A stretch of DNA of 64,000 nucleotides from contig NW_002238035.1 of the NCBI RefSeq assembly GCF_000150955.2, forward strand, positions 1 to 64,000, written 5' to 3'. Source of the stretch: Phaeodactylum tricornutum CCAP 1055/1. Taxonomy: Eukaryota; Bacillariophyta; Bacillariophyceae; Surirellales; Neidiaceae. The translations under genes and the position numbers were made by a program. Every line of letters starts with the position of its first letter. Within the stretch, counting starts at the first letter, position 1. The notes beneath the pieces were generated by a model. The model did not search any database. It was not told where the DNA came from and saw nothing but the letters and a program-made list of their open reading frames with translations. Shown here in pieces: positions 33,033 to 43,302 of the stretch.

Positions 33033-33920
33033 TCAAAACCAGTAATTGACACTAATAGATGTACTCAAGGCACGAACATAATGCCATGTACGAGCGGGAA
33101 TGAACAAGGCGTCGCCTGGTAGGAGCAGCACTTCTGTGTACTCGGCGTCCCGAGCCTTGCCGTGCACTGCCCAGTCTTCGCGCTCACAGTCCACGTCACT
33201 CATGTTGCCTTGCAACCCGTATGTCCCCGATGTGCTCACGTATAGATTGGGCGTTGCGTCGCGAGGATAGAGGCGCACATACTTCGCTCCCACCAGTTGC
33301 ACAAACAGATTGTCGTACGAATCAAAATGTAACGGTGTACGGGTACCGCCCGTGCCCATCCACACGTAGGTGTGGGTTGGTCCATCCGCACCACACAGAG
33401 TTGGCGGGGTACCCAGATCTCCTTGCAAGGTAGGTATTTGGTCCAGTACGGCGTGTTGGGCCAAATACGCAACGTGTGAGGTGTCCAGAGATGCGTCCAG
33501 ACTCCAAACTTGACGTCCAGCACTCTCTACTAAGTATGACTGTACAAAGTCACGTATAGTCATCATGTTCTCTTTCATTCCGACTGTACTCATCATTGAC
33601 CCTAGCTCAATAGGTATTATGCGGTGCCCGTGGTGCTCGACAAAGTAGCAAAAGTCGCGCCATTTCGAAACTGCGGGGTAATGGGACGCCATTCCAGGTA
33701 CAACAAAAGGTTTCGACCGGGACGTATAGAGGGACACTAAGTGGTCGTTGGACACAGTGTAGTCCAAAGATTCTACGGGGTATTGAATTGCTTTAGAGAG
33801 TCCTTTCGTGTGCAACAAAGCCGTCAATACTGATAGCCGATAGGTCCGGCACTCGGCACTCCAACGCCGGAGGGTACGGTGCCGAGGCCATTTCTGCCGC
33901 GTGCGTTTCCACGTAACCAA
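33033..33920 (-). CDS. JmjC/cupin-8 domain protein (JMJD5-like)
   Basis: 295 residues in this frame. The JmjC domain begins near residue 45 (VESLDYTVSND). It holds TPLHFDSYDN with the Fe-binding His and Asp, the GAKYVRLYPRD strand typical of the JMJD5/cupin-8 group, and TWHYV with the second His near the C-terminal end. Such enzymes hydroxylate or demethylate proteins using 2-oxoglutarate and Fe(II). The first 40 residues lie over the last 128 bp of the SET gene in another frame and are probably not real. So this may be a separate gene starting further in, or the second part of a spliced SET-JmjC gene. A duplicate of its second half is fused to a kinase at 10142-10475. Confidence 0.75.
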   Translation of the reverse strand: MVTWKRTRQKWPRHRTLRRWSAECRTYRLSVLTALLHTKGLSKAIQYPVESLDYTVSNDHLVSLYTSRSKPFVVPGMASHYPAVSKWRDFCYFVEHHGHRIIPIELGSMMSTVGMKENMMTIRDFVQSYLVESAGRQVWSLDASLDTSHVAYLAQHAVLDQIPTLQGDLGTPPTLCGADGPTHTYVWMGTGGTRTPLHFDSYDNLFVQLVGAKYVRLYPRDATPNLYVSTSGTYGLQGNMSDVDCEREDWAVHGKARDAEYTEVLLLPGDALFIPARTWHYVRALSTSISVNYWF

Positions 33921-35913
33921 AAAATTCGGCTAATCGATCGTCCTTGCGAGACAATCCCAGGACCATGCCTTTATCGAGTACGCGCATAGCGTGCAGAAAG
34001 TAACAAACATGGGTCAAGCCAACTGTAGCTGCCAGGACGGCGCACCAGTACGCCTCGCGGTAGTTCGTGTTTGGCCACGCCGAGTTTGTTTGGAGTAAGG
34101 AAAACAAACAGTCTTCCAATTCAGTTCCCACGATACGGCACATGCAGTAATCGCGGTCGCCCAAGGCTACGACACATTGGCGTAACAGGTTTGGCAAGGG
34201 TGTATCGTCCGGCAACGAGATGGAACGAGCCGTTTGTATCACAAAGGCGGATACCAAGGCCGAGATTGAAAGGGGAATAGAACCAAACGTGGAATGGTTG
34301 GCGGCTGAATCTAAACGCTCCAAGCGTCGTTGGAGGGCAACCTCTCCATTGCTTGGTTGATTGTATTCCTCATCCGCATCTTTTTCGTCATCTTCGTCAT
34401 CATCCGAGGTCCCGAACAGCTCATCCGGGTCTACTTTATTGGTTTCTGTGGAAGGATGATGCGTTTCGCCCGCCTTTTCACACTGACATTTGGGACATTC
34501 ACAGACAAAGCCGTAGTTTTCCAATGCCTCTTGTCGTTCCGCCCACGGTACGTTGGCGTCAATGTACGAAATGGTCAATTCCTCTCCGGCTTGAATGTCC
34601 CGGAGGGCCACACAGTAGGCGACCAGCGGATGCAGGGCTCCCCAACCGGTGCGTTTGTAGAGAACAATAACGTTCGGGTCACAGGAATGGTTCATTTTGC
34701 AGGTTGTCGCGTACATGGCTGTCCCGTCCAGTGGTGGGAATATGTAATCCAGGTCGTCTCCGGTCGTATCCCGCTCTTCCAAGGATTGGTCGGCCTGGTC
34801 ACGGACCGCTCCGTCTTCGTCGAGAAAGAGTCCCGCCAAAAAGGTGGCAATTTCGTCGACTGAATAATCCCACTCGCCATCGTCCGACGGTATCGACGAG
34901 TGGGATCCGGTGGTGTCGTGGACCTTTTCTACACTGTCGTGGTCGTCATGGTCATCATCAGTGTCGTCATCACTGTTTGAGTCGTTTCCAATGAACCCGG
35001 CTTGTACCAGACACTGTACAATATCGTCGTGACAGTCTCGACGGACTCGGTCACGAAAGATATCCCGCGCGAGGACGTGACGTTGGCGAATGCCCATGGC
35101 GTTTTGTTCGCAGGCGCCGATTCGTCGGGCCACGTCGAGTGCCGTCAGTGGCGGGATGGGCGTCTCGGCCAAGGCCGCGTTCAAACACCCGGCCGCGTCA
35201 TCGCAAAGGCGACGGAGGGTGACGGCGTCATTGGTAAAGTTCCCGGGCTGCTCCGACGCGGAAATCACGTCCCACCAGGGTGTCATGCAAAAGTCGAGGT
35301 AGCGCGACGATGCGGTAGGATTGGTGGTAGTAGTAGTAGTAGTACGGGATTGTACGGGTACGGATTCCGTCGTGTCGGGTAGTGTCCGAGTGCGCGTGAC
35401 GTCCAGATGCTGTGCGACCCACCAGGTGGCCACCAAGAGTAGAATTTCGTTGGTTTGAACCGCCAAGGTTTTGAATTGCACCAGGGGATGATCCGGTGCG
35501 CAGTGTCCGGTACAGAGATACCGATGATGAGCCGCCCAGACATCTCGTTCGCAGTCTGCGGAGCAGTACACGAATCCACAATTTCGTCGACACGGAACGG
35601 TCCGGTATTCTTCGGAATGGTCGTCGTCGTCGTCATCGTCCAGTGTAGAAGACGCGGACGACGGCGTGGGACTCCGCGACCAGCGGTGTTGGAGTGCACG
35701 GACGGGTCCTCCGAGAAAGGCGTGACACGCCGCACAGGTCCAAGCGTCCGGTCGGTTTTCGAGAGATGGTAGTGCGAGTAAGGGGCGTTCGATCCAAAGC
35801 AAACGCCCCCGGGGTTGTGCTTTCGTCGCCACGAGGTGACGACCCCGCGTCGGTGACTCCGCCCGCACGTGACTGTGGCGGGAGGCCGTACCATCCCACG
35901 GTACCGGCATCAC
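33793..35913 (-). CDS. SMYD-like protein with MYND-type zinc finger and SET domain
   Basis: 706 residues. After an N-terminal SET-N-like strand (RHLVATKAQPRGRLLWIERP) comes a split MYND zinc finger: CAACHAFLGG, then CRRNCGFVYCSADCERDVW and HHRYLC. The SET core follows near residues 405-470 with KMNHSCDPNV, the AdoMet-binding NHSC motif, and GEELTISYID. The post-SET CECPKCQC binds another zinc. Acidic runs interrupt the domain (DSNSDDDTDDDHDDHD). It should methylate lysines in histones or other proteins. The 3' end overlaps the JmjC frame by 128 bp. Confidence 0.8.
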   Translation of the reverse strand: MMPVPWDGTASRHSHVRAESPTRGRHLVATKAQPRGRLLWIERPLLALPSLENRPDAWTCAACHAFLGGPVRALQHRWSRSPTPSSASSTLDDDDDDDHSEEYRTVPCRRNCGFVYCSADCERDVWAAHHRYLCTGHCAPDHPLVQFKTLAVQTNEILLLVATWWVAQHLDVTRTRTLPDTTESVPVQSRTTTTTTTNPTASSRYLDFCMTPWWDVISASEQPGNFTNDAVTLRRLCDDAAGCLNAALAETPIPPLTALDVARRIGACEQNAMGIRQRHVLARDIFRDRVRRDCHDDIVQCLVQAGFIGNDSNSDDDTDDDHDDHDSVEKVHDTTGSHSSIPSDDGEWDYSVDEIATFLAGLFLDEDGAVRDQADQSLEERDTTGDDLDYIFPPLDGTAMYATTCKMNHSCDPNVIVLYKRTGWGALHPLVAYCVALRDIQAGEELTISYIDANVPWAERQEALENYGFVCECPKCQCEKAGETHHPSTETNKVDPDELFGTSDDDEDDEKDADEEYNQPSNGEVALQRRLERLDSAANHSTFGSIPLSISALVSAFVIQTARSISLPDDTPLPNLLRQCVVALGDRDYCMCRIVGTELEDCLFSLLQTNSAWPNTNYREAYWCAVLAATVGLTHVCYFLHAMRVLDKGMVLGLSRKDDRLAEFFGYVETHAAEMASAPYPPALECRVPDLSAISIDGFVAHERTL

Positions 35914-36547
35914 GGAGGTTGTGTGCTGTATGCTGGGGGGTTACGAACTGTCGTGACCGTGTGACTCGGATACAGTCTCTGGTCGAGAGTGACTACCTTT
36001 TCGTCGTTGGTTTCGTCGCCGGATGCCCGGAACAATTAGTGTTCGTACCTAGCTTCCTTTATTGGATTTATTGGATGGATTATTCGATGGATTATTCGAT
36101 GGATTATTCGATGGATCGATGTTGGATCGATTGATTTGTGACAGGAACGGAAGGGATGGAACGGGAACCGGTCAGGCGAATATAGGGTTGGGGTTGCAGC
36201 AAGAACACTCCGTTCCGTTCCTTGACACTGTGACTGGTAGTTGTCGGTGCTCGTCCTCCGCCCGTAGGGGTCCACCGCGCAACCAACACCGTTCCCTTTT
36301 CACACTGAACGAACCGACTGACTGACAGACTAGTGGGCTGGACGGATCGGACAGGTTCGTCTTGACATGGCTGGAAATGGATGGTATCCAGTTACCGGTA
36401 GTAGTTACCTAACGCGCATCGTCAACTCTCATTGACTGTTGATTGATTGCTTACAGTTATTCCATCTCCTCCCTGCAAGTACGTCTCTTCCTATCGACGC
36501 ATTCCTACTCATACACACAGTCCCACCACTTTTTGTTACCCGTCGTC
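35914..36547. other. Divergent promoter region
   Basis: Lies between the SET gene (leftward) and the trigger factor gene (rightward), about 630 bp. Contains the minisatellite at 36062-36125; nothing else recognised. Confidence 0.6.
36062..36125. repeat. Minisatellite ATTATTCGATGG
   Basis: Repeats of TGGATTATTCGA in 12-bp steps, three times, with flanking degenerate copies (GGATTTATTGGATGG and GGATCGATGTTGGATCG). Confidence 0.8.
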
Positions 36548-38622
36548 ATGCCATTGGGTCGATACGGAGTCGTCCTCCTCGCGGCGGCGGCGTCGTCGCA
36601 CTGGGGCGAGACGTCGGCCTGGGCCCCGTTCGTATCCCACCGGACACGTCCCCACCGCATCACCACTCCCCGTCTCATGTCCACATCTCCCTCGAATGCC
36701 GTCAAGCGTTTGCCGGATTCGGCCGTCGAACTCGCCATTCCCGTCCCGGCGGCGGCCACGCAGGCCGCCTACGACAAGGTTTGTCGGGAACTCGCCCGGA
36801 CGGTGCAGATTCCCGGATTCCGCAAGGGATCCCGGATTCCTCCGCCCGTACTGGAACAAGCCTTGGCCGCCAAGGGGGGACGCAACGCGCTCAAGACGCA
36901 AGCGATTAACGAACTCGTCGGGACGCTCGTGGAACCCGCGCTCAAGGACGCCAACCTACAACCCATTGGACAACCCACCTTGCTCGTGCCCGCCGAAGAA
37001 CTGGCCAACGACTTTGAAGCCGGCAAGAGTGTCACTTTGACGGTCCGGTGCGATGTATGGCCGGATGTGGAATGGAAACGGGATCCGGACCGGGCGGACG
37101 ATCCCGACGCCAAACCCTATTTGGGTTTGACCGGATCCTACCGCCGCAAACCATTCAATCAGCCGAAACTCGATTTGGCGCTGAACGATTTGCGGGAGCG
37201 CTACGCAACCCTCGTACCCATCACCGACGCCGAGTATCGGTTGCAAATGGGTGACGCCTGTACGGTCAATATGGTCGGTTACCTCGCCACTCCCCAAGGC
37301 GACAAGGGAGAACCCTTGCCCAACGCCGCCTCGGGAGACCGCGTCGAAGTCATTCTCGGTACGGGACGATACATGGAAGGACTCGTCGAAGGATTAGTCG
37401 GAGCCAAAGTAGGCGAAACCAAAGCCGTGCAAGTTAACTTTCCCGAGGTAAACGATCGAGACACAAAACCAAACAACGAGGAAAAGAAAAACACATTCCT
37501 CGTCCGTTGCAACGTATGGGACAGATGACAAACTCACACACTTTGTCTTGCTTTTGTTCTCGTTACGGCAATGCCTGACAGAAACTCCGCGACAAGTCTC
37601 TGGCGGGCAAACGGGCTATTTTCGATGTGGAAGTATTGGAAGCGTCCGAACGACAGGTCCCCGAAGTCACGGACGAATTCGCCGTCCAAGTCAAGGCAGG
37701 GTTAACCGCGGACACCCTCCTGGCCGAGCTCCGTAAGGCCATTGACGCCGAAGACGCCAAAGAATTCACTCCCGCCCGGAACAAGGCCCTCGGACAAGCC
37801 TTGGCCGACGTCATGGACATGCAAGTTCCGGATACCCTCGTTTCCAACCAAGCTCGCGAAAAATTCGCCGTCATGATGTCCGAAATGCGCGACAGTGGCG
37901 TTTCGGACGAAGAAATCAAACGACAGATCAATCCGGAAAACTTTGCCAAGTACAAGGAAATTGTCAAGGACGATATTATCAAAGATTTCAAAGTGTCCAT
38001 TGCGGCCGACGAAATTGGACGTTTGGAAAACGTGCAGGTTCCGGACTACCAGGTGGAAGAGCAGATGGAAGCGATTCGCAAGGACGCGGCCGAGTCCAAA
38101 CAAGAATTGGACGAAAACATGATTCGCGGAAAGGTTGAGGCTACGCTGCAGCGTCAAGCTGTCTTTGATTGGCTGGCCGAAAGGTCCCAACTGCAAGTAG
38201 AATTCGAAGACGATTACTTCGACGAAGCCTTGATGGAGAAGCTGGCCAAGGAATCGTTGGAACGTGAGGAACAGATTGCGGCCGGAAAAGCTGCAACCCC
38301 CGAATCAGGTAAGCTCGAGCCCGTGGGTGTAGAGGCTCCCGCTGCCGTGGATGCTGCTGTGGAAGAAAACGTAGTCCCTGTTCCGGCGGAGACCGAACCG
38401 GAACCCAAGGCGGAGAAAAAGGAAGACGAAACCGTCGTGGAAACAACGGCTCCGGAGCCAGTCCCGGAGGAAGAACAAAAAGATCCGGTAGTCGCCGAAA
38501 CGACGGAAGACGAAGAGGCCAAAAAGGAGAGATACGCCAGCATGACTCTGGAAGACCGGGCGTTTGCCATTTTACAAGACATTGGACTTGCGGGAGGCGA
38601 CGAGACCACTACGAAGAAGTAA
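36548..38622 (+). CDS. tig: Plastid trigger factor (two exons)
   Basis: Ribosome-bound chaperone and peptidyl-prolyl isomerase. Exon 1 is 36548-37513; the intron is 37514-37581 (GTATGG...GACAG, 68 bp, phase 0); exon 2 is 37582-38622. The protein has 668 residues. The ATG at 36548 starts a signal peptide that ends in TSAWAPF, an ASAFAP-type motif of diatom plastid pre-sequences. The N-terminal ribosome-binding domain has the signature IPGFRKGS near residue 78. A PPIase domain follows, with LGTGRYMEGLVEGLVG. The intron removes a short stop-containing stretch and leads into KLRDKSLAGKRAIF, which fits the end of the PPIase domain. The C-terminal helical arms are clear. A Glu/Pro-rich extension of about 100 residues ends in a conserved-looking LEDRAFAILQD. 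This extension is unusual for the family. Confidence 0.92.
37514..37581 (+). other. Intron of the trigger factor gene
   Basis: Donor GTATGG, acceptor CTGACAG. Splicing keeps phase 0 and joins the PPIase domain to its end. Confidence 0.85.
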
Positions 38623-39081
38623 TATGCTAACACAGTCTCTTGTCCTTTGCAAATTATGCCTTTTCCAACCACTCTACTTGCCGACCTACCTACCTGTATT
38701 TAAAGCAGCTTCCGGTTAGTGCGGCACCAATACCAGCAATCGCTATTGACATGGATAAATGGCCTTGTGGAACTGTAGGATTTCTTTTCCTGTCAAAGTA
38801 GGCTATGTCCAGTAGGTAGTGAATGATAGAAATTTGCAGTGGGTAGTTTGCATAGTTCGAATTCATTGTGTACGGATCAATTGACTGACAGTAACAATAA
38901 ATTTAAAATTCGATTCATGGACGGTTCGTAGCATCCCTCGGTTTACCGTACGTTTTACAAAACCGGTTTCGGTGCACGGGACACATTCCTTTTGGAAGAT
39001 GTGTCACATCAACAACACGGAAAGGCGAAATTTCGTCTCCAGCGTTTTTGAGTTCTTGATCAACCGTGTTCATGTCTACAG
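38623..39081. other. Intergenic, nothing recognised
   Basis: About 460 bp between trigger factor and tRNase Z, on the same strand. It holds the 3' end of one and the promoter of the other. Confidence 0.6.
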
Positions 39082-41085
39082 ATGGAGCAAGTCGAGTGGG
39101 AGACGACTACTTTGTCGAAACGCCCTCGTACCGAAAGTCGAAGCCTCCAATACACCATTGATGTCTTGACCGATGGATCCGAGTACACCGGCGACGGGAC
39201 GCTTTTCCTTTCCGTCTGGAAACCAAACTCTACCGCCAATCTTCTGGATAGAGAATATTATTCCGCGGGCTTGCCTTTGGCACGCTATGCCATTGCGGGC
39301 CTCGGTGACGCCACCAGTCGGCTGGCTACCGATCAGCGTTTCAAGCTTTCTACGGTTCGTGCCGTGCTGTCGGTCTCGGAGAAATCCCTGTGGGGGCTGC
39401 CCTTTCTACAGATTGCCCTCCACGACGCTGGTGTAAGCAAGCTTTCTGTCATTTCCACCGTAAGCGAACGAGTCGAGAATATTACAAAATTGCTGGAATC
39501 CCGGCGCCCATACCCAACCGTACGGCTTTGTCAAATTCCGGATTTGGTGGAGACCCAAACACAAGACTACAAACCTTCTTGGTGGCAAGTCTACGAGGAT
39601 GAATTTGTTCGAGTACACGTCCGTCGGTATGATGCAACACATTCTATTTACGTGGTTAATCTGCTCCTGGATGGCGATGGCTGCGACTGCTTGCTGATAT
39701 CATCCCCAGGCAGTGATCCCACCCGAATAGATACCTGGATATCACATTTGCCAGTCTGTACCAATGATTTGACAACAACTTTGAAACTCCGATACAAAAT
39801 CGCTATTCAGCCGAAACGTCTAGCGAGGGAGGGCTGGTACTACACTCAGCCATGCAATGATACAGTGGATCCAAATCTGCTGGTACGTGCCCAGGAACAG
39901 GGTCGTGCCTGGCACGACAGACAGGCATCAAACTTTCCCTGGAATCTGAATCAGCGACCCTCCACGGCGGACAGTCCCTATCACTTGCGCACAGGATACA
40001 CCCTTTTGTTACCGAAGTGTGATACCGAAGCGCAAGTGATAAACCGTGTGGCAGGGACAGCACAGCTAGATCGTGTCGCAAAACACGATTCCTGGCCAAA
40101 TTTTGTACGGAATGTCTTGGAACATCATGAGGTACAATCATCCGATGACAACGAAATTTGCCTGATCGATTCAGATGAAGAAGCTGAGTCCAAGCGACCA
40201 TCACAAAAGCTTTGTGAGCTACTCGTGTTGGGTACAGGCTGTGCCTCCCCGTCACCTTTCCGTGGCTCTTCAGGTTACGCCCTTCTGTTCCCTCAAAATG
40301 TTACTGTGTTGTTCGAGGCTGGAGAAGGCGTGGTCACACAATGGCACAGGTACGCAGACGACCGCAATCTTTCTTCAATTCAAATCATCTGGATATCGCA
40401 CGCTCATTGGGATCACTACGGCGGGCTTGCTCCTTTGCTACGCGCGATTCGGGACGAATTGGAAATGCTTCCGAAACATATGAATCTTTCGGTGAGCAGG
40501 AAGCCGGAGAAACGATTGAGGCCGACTTCGTCTGTACCATGGGTTCTTGCTCCGCGGAAAGTTCTCAAATACCTACATTTGGCATTCGATAACCCGACCT
40601 GCTTCTTCAATGGCGTACCGCAAAATAACACGCTTCAGGTGTCCAAGGTCTTTCAGAATTTGGAGCTTCCCAGAACAGGCAACCGACTTGTGGCGTTCTG
40701 GGAAAACGTACCAGTAGAACATTCCTGCGGAGACGCCTACGGCTTCGTTGCTGGTTTCCATGCTCCTAGCAGGTTGCCTTTCACATTTTGCTTCAGCGGT
40801 GATACACGTCCATGCCTTCGTCTGCTTCAAACTTGTCGACGAGCGACGCCAACAATTGATTTTCTGTTACACGAGGCGACCTTTTCGGAGAAGGAAAAGC
40901 AGATGTGCATCGCAAAGAAGCATACAACCGTGGATGAAGCAATGAAAGTTCAAAGGGACGTCCGCGCGACACGCCTATTGCTGACGCACTTTTCGCAGCG
41001 ATATGATATGCCTCCGGACGTTGATCAGGCGTCTTTGGAGCGAACAGGGTTTGCTCTAGATGGACTTAAAGTTTCTTTATTCTAA
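39082..41085 (+). CDS. tRNase Z, long form (ELAC2-like)
   Basis: 667 residues in one exon. Cuts the 3' trailer of tRNA precursors. The N-terminal half is a degenerate metallo-beta-lactamase domain. The C-terminal half holds the active domain: LLVLGTGCASPSP near residue 375, the metal motif SHAHWDHYGG near residue 438, CFSGDTRP with the bridging Asp near residue 572, LLHEATF, and the closing His segment LLLTHFSQRY. This double-domain arrangement is the eukaryotic long form; at 667 residues it is shorter than the human one (826). No clear targeting signal at the N terminus. The start at 39082 fits the open frame. Confidence 0.92.
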   Translation: MEQVEWETTTLSKRPRTESRSLQYTIDVLTDGSEYTGDGTLFLSVWKPNSTANLLDREYYSAGLPLARYAIAGLGDATSRLATDQRFKLSTVRAVLSVSEKSLWGLPFLQIALHDAGVSKLSVISTVSERVENITKLLESRRPYPTVRLCQIPDLVETQTQDYKPSWWQVYEDEFVRVHVRRYDATHSIYVVNLLLDGDGCDCLLISSPGSDPTRIDTWISHLPVCTNDLTTTLKLRYKIAIQPKRLAREGWYYTQPCNDTVDPNLLVRAQEQGRAWHDRQASNFPWNLNQRPSTADSPYHLRTGYTLLLPKCDTEAQVINRVAGTAQLDRVAKHDSWPNFVRNVLEHHEVQSSDDNEICLIDSDEEAESKRPSQKLCELLVLGTGCASPSPFRGSSGYALLFPQNVTVLFEAGEGVVTQWHRYADDRNLSSIQIIWISHAHWDHYGGLAPLLRAIRDELEMLPKHMNLSVSRKPEKRLRPTSSVPWVLAPRKVLKYLHLAFDNPTCFFNGVPQNNTLQVSKVFQNLELPRTGNRLVAFWENVPVEHSCGDAYGFVAGFHAPSRLPFTFCFSGDTRPCLRLLQTCRRATPTIDFLLHEATFSEKEKQMCIAKKHTTVDEAMKVQRDVRATRLLLTHFSQRYDMPPDVDQASLERTGFALDGLKVSLF

Positions 41086-41227
41086 GCGATCACCGAAATT
41101 GTTATTTCTGTGAAAATTTCAACAATAAATTGACGAAGCCAAGCTTGGCAGTTGTGATTAGTTTTCATAAATGTTCAATAGGAATGAATGCTTAGTTTGG
41201 TGAGCGCACACGGGGTTCTTTGACGGC

Positions 41228-42480
41228 TCACGCCATGGAGCCATCCTGGCTGGATAGAGTCACGCTACCTCGCTTGATCTTACGGTATAGAAAGTAGGAG
41301 TATGCACCAAATAGTAAAGTGGTCAAAGCAAACAACCAGGCAAACGCGTTGCCCGTTCCACTTCGTCTTCCCGTTGTGATCGCTAGCGACGCACTTTCAA
41401 GACGGGGAAGGATATTGTCGATAAATTCACAGCCACTAGTATCGGGAGATTGAGACCCACTCATTGCTGATTCACATTTAGCGGCGCTTTGGTAGACTTC
41501 CTGGCAGAGTTCGCTCGGCTGGTCGCTGTTGTTGTTGTTGTTGTTATTATTGTTGTTGTTGTTGTTTTGCTGATCCTTGCAAGAAATGCATCCCGAAACC
41601 ACAATGGATTCTTTGGAAAACGGAAGGGTCGCACCAGAGTTCATGTTAGCATAGACATTTGTATTGGCCCTGCTGGAGCACTGATCATCGTAAAAGACAC
41701 CGAGGTAAATGGATTTGCTATCCTTGGAGGAGCAGTAGGGTCCAACGTAGTAGTTGTTGTACGTATACTGACCGTTGTTACTGTTGTCGTTTCCATTCTG
41801 GTTCCCCAGCTCTACAAAAGCGGCGAGGAACGAGGTTAGAGCACCATTACAGATCACAGGTGTGAGCAATGCGCTTGCGACTACTTACGACGGCACTCCA
41901 GGTATTCCTGGATTTCGAAGACATCTTGTCCTTCGTATTGATCGCACTCGGTGGCACCCGCGGCCGAGTAGCAACTGCTTTCATCGTCGTTGTTACAGTT
42001 TTCCCGGATCTGTTCGCAATTGTATTCCGTTTCGGTCAACTTGGCCTCGGTGTAGGCGTCCACAAAGTCCACCATGTTGACGACGTATTCGCCGCCGCCC
42101 GAGCACGACGAACAGGAACCAGATGGGCAAAGAGCGAAGCGCACCAAATTCTGAGTATAAACGATGCTTTGTCCACCGTTCCCGTCCTTCTGGTCATTAC
42201 CTTCTTTCTGTCCGTTACCTTGCGTGTTCACCTGCACTAAACTGCTACATCCCAAGTATTTGATGGAGTAGTTGGCAATGAACGTGGTATCGCGACTGTT
42301 TTGTTCGAGGTGACGCGACGGTTCTACGACGGTGGCCCTTTTGAGGAGAGAAGAACCCAGCTTGGAATCAGCGGGAATGTCCCCCGAAGGAACAAAGCTT
42401 GAGGCCGAAACCAAAGAGCAGAAAAGAGCGAACGCGCCGACACGGAACATCATGGTGGGTTTGGACAACCAGTTTCCCAA
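41228..42480 (-). CDS. Secreted or type I membrane protein, N-rich (two exons)
   Basis: Exon 1 is 42480-41889, the intron 41888-41812 (GTAAGT...TTGTAG, 77 bp), exon 2 41811-41228. Phase 1 is kept and the protein has 391 residues. A signal peptide follows a second Met (MMFRVGAFALFCSLVSA). The body has Cys pairs (SGSCSSCSGG, SCYSAAG, GCISCKD) in two parts that look alike: each has a YLGCSS- or YYVGPYCSS-type element followed by strands. An Asn run of 13 separates the second part from the stalk. One membrane span (FAWLFALTTLLFGAYSYFLY) lies before a short basic tail. I recall similar proteins in diatoms but cannot name a function. Confidence 0.75.
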
Positions 42481-43302
42481 TGGGCGAAGTATGGGCTTTT
42501 CAAGTGACTGTGAGCGTTTACACGGCCTTCTGATATTATGAGCGGAGGCGCACGGGAGTGCTTCTTCTTACATTATTTTCAATTCGGTCTCGATTTATTT
42601 CAATTAATTAGAAATCAGGAGCGAAATTTTGGCGGGGAAAGTGATATATCATTGAAATATTTTGTACGTGACCTTGGAAGAATTATCTGGTCTGGAAAGA
42701 TTATTTAGTCCAATCGATCCGTTGAAATGATAAGCTTCGAAAAGAGATACGGCCCCGGGCAGTTGCGAGGCACGCGCCTAGTTCATGGAATCTTCGCCAA
42801 GTCGCATCTTTGGGAGCTCAACGGAAAGGTGTGGATTTTACCTAGTGTCATGACGCGGCATGCGGCTTCGTAGACACGACACGAAACCCTCCGTGTGTTC
42901 GTTTGTCCCCTCACAATTCTACCCTATTATAGAAGCAGCGGTCTGGACTCCTAACGAAAAGTGAGGCAAACTGCTACGGACTCTTCAACTCGATTGTTAT
43001 TGTGCTTAGCGTGTACAGAGCAGTAGTCGAGCTAAAGCTGAACCCGATCCGCCGATGCTGACAAACGAAAGCACCTTACTGACACTGAATCAAATGCTGT
43101 CCATCCTCACGATCACTTGCGTCGAAGGAAACGCTACAAAAGATAGTACGAAATGATAGTCGGTTCCAATTGCTAGTTTCTCGGCTCTCGCTCCCGTTGC
43201 TTTCCGCGGCTGAACTATGTAATTTCCCCCCGGAACCCAGCCTTCGGCATTGCAGTTTCACAAACGCACCTAAGGCAGAGACACACAAAAAGGGTGTCGG
43301 CG
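42481..43302. other. Intergenic, nothing recognised
   Basis: About 820 bp between the secreted protein's 5' end and the HSF gene's 3' end. It probably holds the promoter of the former and the 3' UTR of the latter. Confidence 0.6.

Noticed and set aside
33793-33920. First 40 residues of the JmjC frame as a real N terminus
   Set aside because: They are an out-of-frame reading of the SET gene's end; the JmjC domain starts after them.
36443-36547. Upstream extension of trigger factor
   Set aside because: It would need a TTG start; the ATG at 36548 opens directly onto a signal peptide ending in an ASAFAP-type motif.
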